Positions 1 to 5,959 of a stretch of 18,492 bases of DNA are shown here, in pieces. Under the pieces are notes generated by a model that did no database searches, was not told the origin of the DNA, and was given only the letters and a program-made list of their open reading frames with translations. Source of the stretch: DASVAL01 sp035649575 (GTDB taxonomy: Bacteria; Planctomycetota; UBA1135; UBA2386); the NCBI GenBank assembly GCA_035649575.1, contig DASRJH010000238.1:1-18492 (forward strand), written 5' to 3'. How positions within the stretch are numbered: the stretch's first letter is position 1; each line of letters starts with the position of its first letter. A program made the translations under genes and the position numbers.

Positions 1-273
1 GGTGTGGCGCAGCCCGTCAGCATCCGCTGCGACTTGTTCGGCACCGGCAAGGTCAGCGAGGACAAGTTGACCGCCGCGATTCGCGAGGTCTTCGATCTGC
101 GGCCGGCATCGATCATCCGCGACCTGGAGCTCAAGCGACCGGTGTTCCGCCGCACGGCCTCGTATGGGCACTTCGGCCGGCAGGAGTTCGCTTGGGAGCG
201 GCTGAACCGCGTCGAGCAGCTGCGTAAGAAGCTCGGCTCACTTTCCTCTCCGACCGCGACTCCTACTGCGTAG
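1..273 (+). CDS. metK: S-adenosylmethionine synthetase, C-terminal fragment (5' end outside window)
   Basis: The enzyme joins ATP and methionine to make S-adenosylmethionine in the cytoplasm. Only about the last 90 residues are present; the reading frame is open from base 1 and stops at TAG 271-273. The segment matches the MetK C-terminal domain: FGTGKVSEDKL near the beginning, then EVFDLRPASIIRDLELKRP, and the hallmark YGHFGR followed by FAWER. A GTG at position 4 could look like a start, but the family is close to 390 residues and this is clearly an interior region, so the gene is truncated by the window edge and not broken. The tail after the last conserved helix is short and rich in Ser, Pro and Thr. 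A strong hairpin follows the stop by 13 bases. Recognition is confident; nothing can be said about the missing N-terminal two thirds. Confidence 0.95.
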   Translation, partial: GVAQPVSIRCDLFGTGKVSEDKLTAAIREVFDLRPASIIRDLELKRPVFRRTASYGHFGRQEFAWERLNRVEQLRKKLGSLSSPTATPTA

Positions 274-286
274 GGCGGGGAAGCAG

Positions 287-313
287 CAGGCACCGCACCA
301 CTGTGCGTGCCTG
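287..313 (+). terminator. Hairpin after metK, probable terminator
   Basis: CAGGCAC(C)GCAC pairs with GTGCGTGCCTG around the loop CACT, giving an 11 bp stem with one bulged C. It begins 13 bases after the metK stop. A second small inverted repeat, CACT-TC-AGTG, sits at 315-324. There is no run of T after the stem, so this may be a G+C-rich terminator of the L-shaped type or an RNA 3'-end stabiliser. Confidence 0.6.
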
Positions 314-414
314 TCACTTCAGTGGATTCCTTGGCCAGGGTTGGTTTCGTCCCGCGGGGCCGCGACTATTGAGAATGGCCGTGGTCCAACCGGACCGGAC
401 CGCAAGAGGTTGCG

Positions 415-1494
415 ATGCAAGAGGACTCGCTGGAAGTCACGTTCTGTGATCTGTGTGGCGCATCGGTGCCGGTGGCCGACCTCTCGAGCGGGGCGGCCGT
501 GAAGCACCTCGGCAAGACGGTCGGAGCGTGCTGCATGTCGGCCCTCAGCGGCGCCGCAACCCAAGCGGCCGCCCCGGTCGCTGGCGCGCGAAGCGCGGGC
601 GCCCAAGCCCACCTGTTGCCCGTGGCCGTCGTCTTGCTCGCCGCCGTGGCCTCCGCGACGATCTTCCTGGACCAGAAGATCAGCGGGGCGGACAAGGAAT
701 GGCGCGCGAGCCACGAGCAGATGAAGCTCGCACAGCGCTCCGACAGCGATGTGCTCCAGACTCTCGGCCTCGCGATGGACCAGGTGGCGCGGAAGGCCGA
801 CCTCGATGACATCAAGACGAAGCTCGCGCAGGTCGAGGGCGACCTGAAACAGGCCAACGAACAGCTGCGACCGCAGTTGGACCAGGTGACGAAGGAGCTG
901 GGGTCGGTGCGCAGGGAGATCGGCGGCGTCATGACGGCGACGATCGACCTGGGCACGCGGTTCGACGATCTGCGACAGAAGCAACAGCGAGGCGTCGCGG
1001 ACCTGCTCGTCGCGATCGAGAAGGACGGCGCGCGCGGTGCGGGCACCGCCAACCCAGAGCCAGCCGCGCCCGCTGCGGCACCGGCGGCGACTCCGGGTGC
1101 ACCGGCGCTGCCGGAGGCGCTCGCCGAGCAGGTGAAGAAACTGAAGTCAGCCGACCCTGCCGTGCGCTTCGAAGCCGTCGACGAGCTGTTGCGCAGCAAG
1201 AATGCGCTGATCCTGCCGCACCTGTTGCCGATCGCGCGCGACACGGATTCCTTCGTGCGCCGGCTCACGGTCGAAGGGCTGCGCGACTTCAAGAAGCCCG
1301 AGGTCGTGGAGGCCCTGCTCGTCGCTCTGACGGACAACGACGATCTCGTGAGCGAGACTGCCTGGCGTTCGCTCAAGGAGGTCACGGGGCAGAAGATCCC
1401 GTTCGAGGCCAGCGGGACCAAGGACGCCCGTGCCCGCGCCGTGCAACGCTGGCAGGAGTGGTGGGAGAAGAACAAGGCCACGTTCGGCGCGTGA
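415..1494 (+). CDS. Membrane protein with N-terminal CxxC zinc-ribbon-like motif, coiled coil and C-terminal HEAT repeats
   Basis: I do not recognise a named family; function unknown. The protein has 359 residues. Residues 10-40 hold FCDLCG and, further on, ACC (C11, C14, C39, C40), which could bind zinc. An Ala-rich linker leads to one hydrophobic helix at about 67-85 (LLPVAVVLLAAVASATIFL). Residues 88-205 are charged heptad-like helix, a probable coiled coil, followed by an Ala/Pro-rich linker (about 207-232). The end, about 233-350, looks like HEAT repeats (VRFEAVDELLRSKN, VRRLTVEGLRDF, VVEALLVALTDND) and closes with a TGQ motif and WQEWWEK. The start is ATG 415, with AGAGGT five bases upstream. 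Topology would place the Cys motif and the HEAT part on opposite sides of the membrane, unless the helix is not spanning. It stands alone between metK and pyk. HEAT and membrane calls are fairly sure; zinc binding is inference. Confidence 0.8.
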   Translation: MQEDSLEVTFCDLCGASVPVADLSSGAAVKHLGKTVGACCMSALSGAATQAAAPVAGARSAGAQAHLLPVAVVLLAAVASATIFLDQKISGADKEWRASHEQMKLAQRSDSDVLQTLGLAMDQVARKADLDDIKTKLAQVEGDLKQANEQLRPQLDQVTKELGSVRREIGGVMTATIDLGTRFDDLRQKQQRGVADLLVAIEKDGARGAGTANPEPAAPAAAPAATPGAPALPEALAEQVKKLKSADPAVRFEAVDELLRSKNALILPHLLPIARDTDSFVRRLTVEGLRDFKKPEVVEALLVALTDNDDLVSETAWRSLKEVTGQKIPFEASGTKDARARAVQRWQEWWEKNKATFGA

Positions 1495-1544
1495 TCTGTG
1501 CTGGCAGCCCGCGCTGGCCGGCTGCGCTGGTCGGCTGGTCGGCA

Positions 1545-1578
1545 TTCGCGAAATCGCCTCGATCCGCATCGCGCGATT
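1545..1578. promoter_or_regulatory. Inverted repeats upstream of pyk, possible operator
   Basis: The palindrome TTCGCGAA lies at 1545-1552 and overlaps the inverted pair AATCGC (1552-1557) and GCGATT (1573-1578). They stand 60-90 bases before the pyk start, where a regulator could bind. In G+C-rich DNA short palindromes of this size can arise by chance, and no clear promoter hexamers are visible nearby, so this is a weak call. Confidence 0.2.
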
Positions 1579-1637
1579 GCTACAACCTGCAAGCGCGCAG
1601 GCGGGCAGCAACAGGCGGGATCTCGGAGCAGAACCGG

Positions 1638-3080
1638 ATGGCGTGGCAGAACCGAACCAAGATCGTGGCGACCCTCGGCCCGGCTTCCAACAGCGACACG
1701 ATGGTCAGCCGGTTGGTGCAGGCCGGCGTCGATGTCTTTCGCATCAACTGTGCCCACGCCGACCACGCGACGATCGCGCAGACCGTCGAACGAGTCCGTG
1801 CGATCGCCAAGAAGCAACACCGCGCGATTGGAATCCTGGCCGACCTGCAGGGACCCAAGATTCGCGTCGGCCGCCTGCGCAACGCGGAGCCGATCTACCT
1901 GAAGCGCGGTTCCGACATCGTCATCGACGTCACGCCGGGTCTCGTCGGGGAGGTGTTCAAGGACGGCCGCGTGCGCATCGGGACGATCTATCGCGGCCTC
2001 GCCGACGACGTGAGGGCCGGCGAACGCATCCTGCTCGACGACGGCAACCTCGAAGTCCGGGTGCTTCGCGTCGAACGGCCGTGCATCCACGCGCGGGTCG
2101 TGTACGGGGGCATGCTGCACCAGCTCAAGGGCATCAACCTGCCCGGCAGCCAGGTCTCCGCGGCTTGCCTGTCGCAGAAGGACCTGGACGACCTGAGCTG
2201 TGTGCTGCGGCACGAGGTCGATTTCGTCGCGTTGTCCTTCGTCCGCACGGCACAGGACGTCATGGACCTGCGCAAACGCGTCGAGCGGGCCCGGTCCGAC
2301 GCAGCGATCATCGCGAAGATCGAACGGCCCGAAGCAGTGCGCGACGCCGCCAGCATCCTGGCCGCCGCCGATGGTCTCATGGTGGCGCGCGGCGACATGG
2401 GTGTCGAGCTCGGGCCCGAGATGGTGCCTCCTGTGCAGAAGCGGCTCATCGAGCTCGCCAACGCCGCGCGCAAACCGGTCATAACCGCGACGCAGATGCT
2501 CGAGTCGATGGTGCTGAATCCGCGGCCAACCCGAGCCGAGGCGTCCGATGTGGCGAATGCGATCTACGACGGCACGACGGCGGTCATGCTGTCCGCCGAG
2601 ACGGCCTCGGGCAAGCATCCGCTGCGCAGCGTGCGCACCATGGAGAAGATCATCCGGACCGCCGAACGCAACGTGTACGCGGACATGCGCGAGCGCCGGC
2701 GTCGCCGCGTGTCGACAGCGGCGACGATCACATCGGCCACGGTCCGAGCAGCTGCCTATGCGGCCTACGAGGCCAAGGCGAAGCTGATCGCGGTCTACAC
2801 CGAAACCGGCACCACGGCGCGCATGCTGTCGGGGGAGCGGCCACCGACGCATGTGCTCGCCTTCACGCCGTCCCAGCGCGCGATGCAGAAGCTGGCGCTC
2901 ATCTGGGGCATCGCGGCCCGCAAGATCCCGCCGGGTCGCACGAGCCACGAGCTGACTCTCGCGGGTGATCGCGTGATGCGGCAGGAGGGGTTGGTGCAGC
3001 CCGGAGACCGGATCGTGCAGATCGCCGGAACCGTGCGTCAGCCCGGGCTGACCAACACGATGAGCATCCGCCAGGTGTGA
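1638..3080 (+). CDS. pyk: Pyruvate kinase, K+-independent type
   Basis: Catalyses phosphoenolpyruvate plus ADP to pyruvate plus ATP, the last step of glycolysis. The protein has 480 residues, the usual length, with the barrel, B domain and C-terminal allosteric-type domain and no extra PEP-utiliser domain. Visible motifs are TKIVATLGPAS (7-17), ADLQGPKIRVG (68-78), IAKIERPEA with the catalytic K227 and metal ligand E229, ARGDMG with D253, TATQMLESM, and DVANAIYDGTTAVMLSAETA. Leu, Gln, Lys and Val in the LQGPKIRV segment are the set known for K+-independent pyruvate kinases, as in E. coli PykA. Two changes stand out: the usual N-x-S-H-G reads N37-C-A-H-A, and the usual DGTDAVMLS reads DGTTAVMLS. 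I chose ATG 1638 because GGAG lies nine bases upstream and the protein then begins as family members do; the frame is open further upstream into the previous gene. Confidence 0.96.
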   Translation: MAWQNRTKIVATLGPASNSDTMVSRLVQAGVDVFRINCAHADHATIAQTVERVRAIAKKQHRAIGILADLQGPKIRVGRLRNAEPIYLKRGSDIVIDVTPGLVGEVFKDGRVRIGTIYRGLADDVRAGERILLDDGNLEVRVLRVERPCIHARVVYGGMLHQLKGINLPGSQVSAACLSQKDLDDLSCVLRHEVDFVALSFVRTAQDVMDLRKRVERARSDAAIIAKIERPEAVRDAASILAAADGLMVARGDMGVELGPEMVPPVQKRLIELANAARKPVITATQMLESMVLNPRPTRAEASDVANAIYDGTTAVMLSAETASGKHPLRSVRTMEKIIRTAERNVYADMRERRRRRVSTAATITSATVRAAAYAAYEAKAKLIAVYTETGTTARMLSGERPPTHVLAFTPSQRAMQKLALIWGIAARKIPPGRTSHELTLAGDRVMRQEGLVQPGDRIVQIAGTVRQPGLTNTMSIRQV

Positions 3081-3125
3081 GAGGGCCCGTTCGTTCCTGG
3101 GCAGGACCGGCAGGACCTTCGTTCG

Positions 3126-3153
3126 TTGACATGCGGGAGCCGCTCGTTAGCAT
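3126..3153 (+). promoter_or_regulatory. Sigma-70-type promoter for rplM-rpsI
   Basis: A perfect -35 hexamer TTGACA (3126-3131) is followed by a 16-base spacer and TAGCAT (3148-3153), which matches four of six -10 consensus bases. Transcription would begin near 3160, about 47 bases before the rplM start. It is the best promoter match I found in the window and sits in front of a ribosomal protein operon, as expected for a strong housekeeping promoter. Confidence 0.6.
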
Positions 3154-3166
3154 TTCTCGCCCGCAA

Positions 3167-3191
3167 CTGGTCGCCACCATCTGGGCGCCAG
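3167..3191 (+). promoter_or_regulatory. Hairpin in the rplM 5' leader, candidate ribosomal-protein leader
   Basis: CTGG-T-CGCC (3167-3175) pairs with GGCGCCAG (3184-3191), an 8 bp stem with one bulged T and the loop ACCATCTG. It fills most of the leader between the inferred transcript start (about 3160) and ATG 3207, ending 15 bases before the start codon. Leaders controlling L13 operons are known in other bacteria, but I cannot match this one to a described family. Confidence 0.4.
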
Positions 3192-3206
3192 CGCCTGCAA
3201 GTCCCC

Positions 3207-3659
3207 ATGACGAAGACAACCCTAGCGACCGTTGCAACACGACATGCTGCCATGAATACCTGGCACGTCGTCGATGCCTCGGGTCGGACCCTCGGTCGCA
3301 TGGCCACCGAGATCGCGACGATCCTGATGGGCAAGCACCGCCCCGACTACACCCCGTACATGCTCGTCGGCGAAGGCGTCGTCGTCGTCAACGCGGACAA
3401 GGTGAAGGTGACGGGCAACAAGGCCGAGACGCGGGAATACACGTACTACACGGGGTTCCCCGGTGGGTTGCGGCACGTGAAGCTCGGCGACTACCTCGCG
3501 AAGGCGCCGGAACAACTCGTGACGCTCGCGGTTCGCCGCATGCTGCCGAAGAACCAGCTGGCGCGCAAGATGATCAGCCGCCTGAAGGTCTACCGCGGCG
3601 ACTCACATCCGCACCAGGCGCAGAAGCCGACAGTCCGCAAGCCGACAGTTCGCAAGTAG
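3207..3659 (+). CDS. rplM: 50S ribosomal protein L13
   Basis: Structural protein of the large ribosomal subunit, an early assembly protein that contacts 23S rRNA. The 150-residue product fits the family. Recognisable segments are WHVVDASGRTLGRMATEIA, MGKHRPDYTPYM, VVVVNADKVKVTGNK, YYTGFPGGL, VRRMLPKNQLARKM and LKVYRGDSHPHQAQ. ATG 3207 was chosen because it gives the usual short N-terminal extension before WHVVDA and follows the promoter and leader; no Shine-Dalgarno sequence is visible (upstream bases are GCAAGTCCCC). A later in-frame ATG (3252) begins directly at NTWHVVD and cannot be excluded. The C-terminus ends in a duplicated pentapeptide, KPTVRKPTVRK, encoded by a small tandem repeat at about 3627-3656, which is a species-level oddity. 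rpsI follows after 36 bases, the conserved bacterial pairing. Confidence 0.97.
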   Translation: MTKTTLATVATRHAAMNTWHVVDASGRTLGRMATEIATILMGKHRPDYTPYMLVGEGVVVVNADKVKVTGNKAETREYTYYTGFPGGLRHVKLGDYLAKAPEQLVTLAVRRMLPKNQLARKMISRLKVYRGDSHPHQAQKPTVRKPTVRK

Positions 3660-3695
3660 GGCCGAACGAACCCAAGAGACGACGAGAGATCGAAC

Positions 3696-4094
3696 GTGGC
3701 AATCAACAACCCTTACATCTGGGGCACGGGCCGTCGCAAGACGTCGACTGCCCGGGTGCGCATCAAGCCGGGCACCGGCAAGTTCCTGATCAACGACCGC
3801 GAATTCGACAAGTTCTTCGTGACGGACGACACGCGCCGGGCGGCGATGCAGCCGCTCGTGGTGACCGAGACGCGGAACAACTTCGACATCTGGGTCAACG
3901 TCGCCGGTGGCGGCATCACCGGCCAGGCCGGTGCGGTCAGTCTCGGCGTGGCCCGCGCGCTGCTGCGCGAGAACGCGAACTTCGACAAGGTGCTGCGTGA
4001 AAACGGCCTCCTGACGCGTGACTCTCGCGAGGTCGAACGCAAGAAGTACGGCCGCCACAAGGCACGCCGTTCGACGCAGTTCAGCAAGCGCTGA
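3696..4094 (+). CDS. rpsI: 30S ribosomal protein S9
   Basis: Small-subunit ribosomal protein whose basic tail reaches towards the P-site tRNA. The 132-residue product shows the family pattern: WGTGRRKTSTARVRIKPGTG near the N-terminus, VNVAGGGITGQAGAVSLGVARAL in the middle, and the terminal run RKKYGRHKARRSTQFSKR ending in the conserved S-K-R. The start is GTG 3696, the only initiator giving a normal N-terminus; a purine-rich GAGAG lies 10 bases upstream. It is the second gene of the rplM-rpsI operon and is followed by a 68-base gap with a strong hairpin before the next gene. Confidence 0.97.
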   Translation: MAINNPYIWGTGRRKTSTARVRIKPGTGKFLINDREFDKFFVTDDTRRAAMQPLVVTETRNNFDIWVNVAGGGITGQAGAVSLGVARALLRENANFDKVLRENGLLTRDSREVERKKYGRHKARRSTQFSKR

Positions 4095-4116
4095 GTGATC
4101 TGCTGCGCGTGCCGCG

Positions 4117-4138
4117 AGGCAGCGGCCGCTGCGGCTCC
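4117..4138 (+). terminator. Hairpin between rpsI and yebC
   Basis: The core GCAGCGGCCGCTGC (4120-4133) is a perfect 14-base palindrome, and flanking GAG and CTC extend the stem across a two-base bulge. CTTTCT, a short pyrimidine stretch, follows at 4151-4156. It could end or attenuate the ribosomal protein transcript before yebC, but the distance to the T-rich stretch is longer than in a classical terminator. Confidence 0.4.
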
Positions 4139-4162
4139 GTCTGCGGCGCCCTTTCTCGTGCC

Positions 4163-4948
4163 ATGGCTGGCCACTCCCACTCCTCGAACATCAAGTTCCG
4201 CAAGGACCGGGTCGACGCCAAGCGGGCCAAGGCCTTCGCCAAGCTTGCGCGGATGATCACGGTCGCCGCGCGCCAGGGTGGTGGCAGCATCGAGGGCAAC
4301 GCAAAGCTGCGGCTGTGCGCCGAGAAGGCGCGCGTGCTCAGCATGCCGAAAGACGTCATCGAGCGCGCGATCCGGAAGGGCACGGGGGAAGGCGAGCTCG
4401 GCAACTACGAGGAATTCGTCTACGAGGGTTATGGCCCCGGCGGCATAGCACTGATGCTCGAAATCCTGACCGACAACCGGCATCGCACGGCGGCCGATGT
4501 CCGCATGCTGTTCGAGAAGTTCGGTGGCAACCTCGGCGCCACGGGCGCAGTCGCCTGGATGTTCGAGCGCAAGGGTCGCTTTCTCGTGGATCCTGCGGCC
4601 GGGGGGGCCGGCGCGCCGGGTGGCGAGCGCAAGCTCGGCGAGGATCGCTTGCTCGAGATCGTGTTGGAGGTGGGGGCCGACGATCTGCAGGCAGAGGGCG
4701 ACGCGTTCGCGATCTACTGCCGCCTGGCGGCCTTCGCCGACGTGAACCAGGCCCTGGCCGCGCGCGGTGTGCCCCTGCGCGAAGCAGGGCTCGCGTATGT
4801 GCCGAGTCAGCGGGTCACCGTGGCCGACGAAGCCGTTGCCACACGCCTCGTGCGGCTCATCGACGCGCTCGAAGACAACGACGACGTGCAGGGGGTGTTC
4901 AGCAACGAGGACTTCCCCGAAGCTGTGGTCAGAGCCCTGGAGGCATGA
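4163..4948 (+). CDS. YebC/PmpR/TACO1-family protein
   Basis: Members of this conserved family have been described both as DNA-binding regulators and, more recently, as translation factors acting at difficult peptide stretches; the sequence alone does not decide between these. The 261-residue product begins MAGHSHSSNIKFRKDRVDAK, close to the family's MAGHSKWANIKHRK, and continues with KAFAKLARMITVAARQGGG, MPKDVIERAIRKGTGEG, YEGYGPGGIALM, EILTDNRHRTAADVR, GGNLGATGAVAWMFERKG and the late DNDDVQGVFSNEDFPE. ATG 4163 is chosen because it restores the universal MAGHS start; no Shine-Dalgarno sequence is seen, only pyrimidine-rich CCCTTTCTCGTGCC. A Gly/Ala-rich insertion at about 145-155 includes seven consecutive G bases (4601-4607), a possible slippage site. 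Its stop overlaps the next gene's ATG (ATGA), so the two are probably translated together. Confidence 0.93.
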   Translation: MAGHSHSSNIKFRKDRVDAKRAKAFAKLARMITVAARQGGGSIEGNAKLRLCAEKARVLSMPKDVIERAIRKGTGEGELGNYEEFVYEGYGPGGIALMLEILTDNRHRTAADVRMLFEKFGGNLGATGAVAWMFERKGRFLVDPAAGGAGAPGGERKLGEDRLLEIVLEVGADDLQAEGDAFAIYCRLAAFADVNQALAARGVPLREAGLAYVPSQRVTVADEAVATRLVRLIDALEDNDDVQGVFSNEDFPEAVVRALEA

Positions 4949-5895
4949 TGGAAGGATCGAAACGGTGGTTCTGGGTCGGGTCGCGCGAGCCGGTTCGGGC
5001 GCAGCTCGCGGCGCTGTTTTCCGCGGCTGCGACCAAAGCACCGATCGAACGTGCCTCGGCCGGCGACGTGGTCGTCGTCGAAGCCCAGGCTGCGGAGTGT
5101 GCCGCGCTGCCGACCGGTCATGCGTTCGGCGGCGTGCGGGCCCTCAAGGACCGCGGGCTGTCGGTCTACGTCGTCGTCGCGGATACCGACCGCGTGGGGG
5201 AACAGCTCGCGCGCTTCTGTCTCGCCGACGGCGTGTTGCGCTGGAACGCGGACAAGGGCGTGCTCGATGCGGCGCAACTGCAGGCTACACCGCGCGCGGC
5301 AACGCGCACTTCGGTCGACGACATGCTGGCCCGGCTCGAAGCCGACCAGAATGCGCGCGGTCGGGACTCCGCGTTGCAGCGGCTGTTGCAGTTCGAACGC
5401 GAGGACTCGCTGTCGAACCGCTTGCAGGATCCGGAGACGGGCTTGTTCGATGGCGCCTACGCGACGTTGAAGCTCGACGAAGAGTGGAAGCGCGCCATGC
5501 GCTTTCATCAGCCGTTGTCGCTGCTGCTGCTCGACCTCGGCCCGCGCCTGCGCAGCCTCGACGAAGCGACCCGCCGGGCAACTTTGGCCGAGGCGGCCGG
5601 CGTCTTCCTCAACGAGTGTCGCGACATCGACGTGCTGGCGCGCTTTGCCCCGACGGTGTTCCTGCTGCTGATGCCTGGCACGGGGCCGGATGGGGCCGAG
5701 GTGGTCGCAAGGCGCATCCTGGCCACGCTGGGCCAGCGGTTTGGCAAAGCGCATGGGCTCCTCCCCGCAGGTGGGCTGTGCTCGGTGCCATCGAGCGAGA
5801 TCCCTGACCGCAGGGCCTTCCTGGCGGTCGCAGAGGCTTGTCTGCGACGCGCCGAGGCCAGCGGGGCTGGCGGCGTGAGCTCGACTTGGCAATAG
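4945..5895 (+). CDS. REC-like / degenerate GGDEF-domain protein
   Basis: The protein has 316 residues, probably cytoplasmic. Residues 7-115 alternate hydrophobic strands and helices (WFWVGSREPVRAQL, GDVVVVEA, LSVYVVVAD) like a receiver domain, but I see no clear phospho-acceptor Asp. A helical linker leads to a GGDEF-like fold starting at D162 with DPETGLFDG, then EEWKRAMRFHQPLSLLLLDL, typical of diguanylate cyclases. Where the GG(D/E)EF motif should follow, the text is R233-F-A-P-T-V-F (canonical R-Y-G-G-D-E-F), so the catalytic residues are lost and cyclic-di-GMP synthesis is unlikely; the position before LLLMPGT is otherwise right. It may bind a partner or nucleotide instead. ATG 4945 overlaps the yebC stop, and GGAGG sits a few bases upstream; ATG 4948 is an equal alternative. 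It opens the signalling cluster that extends to 12608. Confidence 0.75.
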   Translation: MMEGSKRWFWVGSREPVRAQLAALFSAAATKAPIERASAGDVVVVEAQAAECAALPTGHAFGGVRALKDRGLSVYVVVADTDRVGEQLARFCLADGVLRWNADKGVLDAAQLQATPRAATRTSVDDMLARLEADQNARGRDSALQRLLQFEREDSLSNRLQDPETGLFDGAYATLKLDEEWKRAMRFHQPLSLLLLDLGPRLRSLDEATRRATLAEAAGVFLNECRDIDVLARFAPTVFLLLMPGTGPDGAEVVARRILATLGQRFGKAHGLLPAGGLCSVPSSEIPDRRAFLAVAEACLRRAEASGAGGVSSTWQ

Positions 5896-5959
5896 TCGTG
5901 AAGACGTGCGCAAGGGCAGCGTTGGCGGCAGCTCCCTGTGCCGCGGTGCACAGTCCCGA

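Noticed and set aside
331..372. Promoter for the gene at 415 (TTGGTT with ACTATT or TATTGA)
   Set aside because: Neither candidate -10 combines a good match with normal spacing.
1458..1637. Upstream extension of pyruvate kinase in an open frame
   Set aside because: It would overlap the preceding gene and adds sequence foreign to the family; ATG 1638 has a ribosome site and the normal N-terminus.
366..2948. Open frame of 860 codons on the - strand
   Set aside because: It lies opposite two well-supported genes, including pyruvate kinase, and its composition (Arg, His, Asp, Leu in monotonous alternation) is that of antisense frames in G+C-rich DNA.
3095..3117. Tandem GGCAGGACC and TCCTG/CAGGA pairing after pyk as a terminator
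   Set aside because: The stem is only five pairs, the alternatives conflict with one another, and no T run follows.
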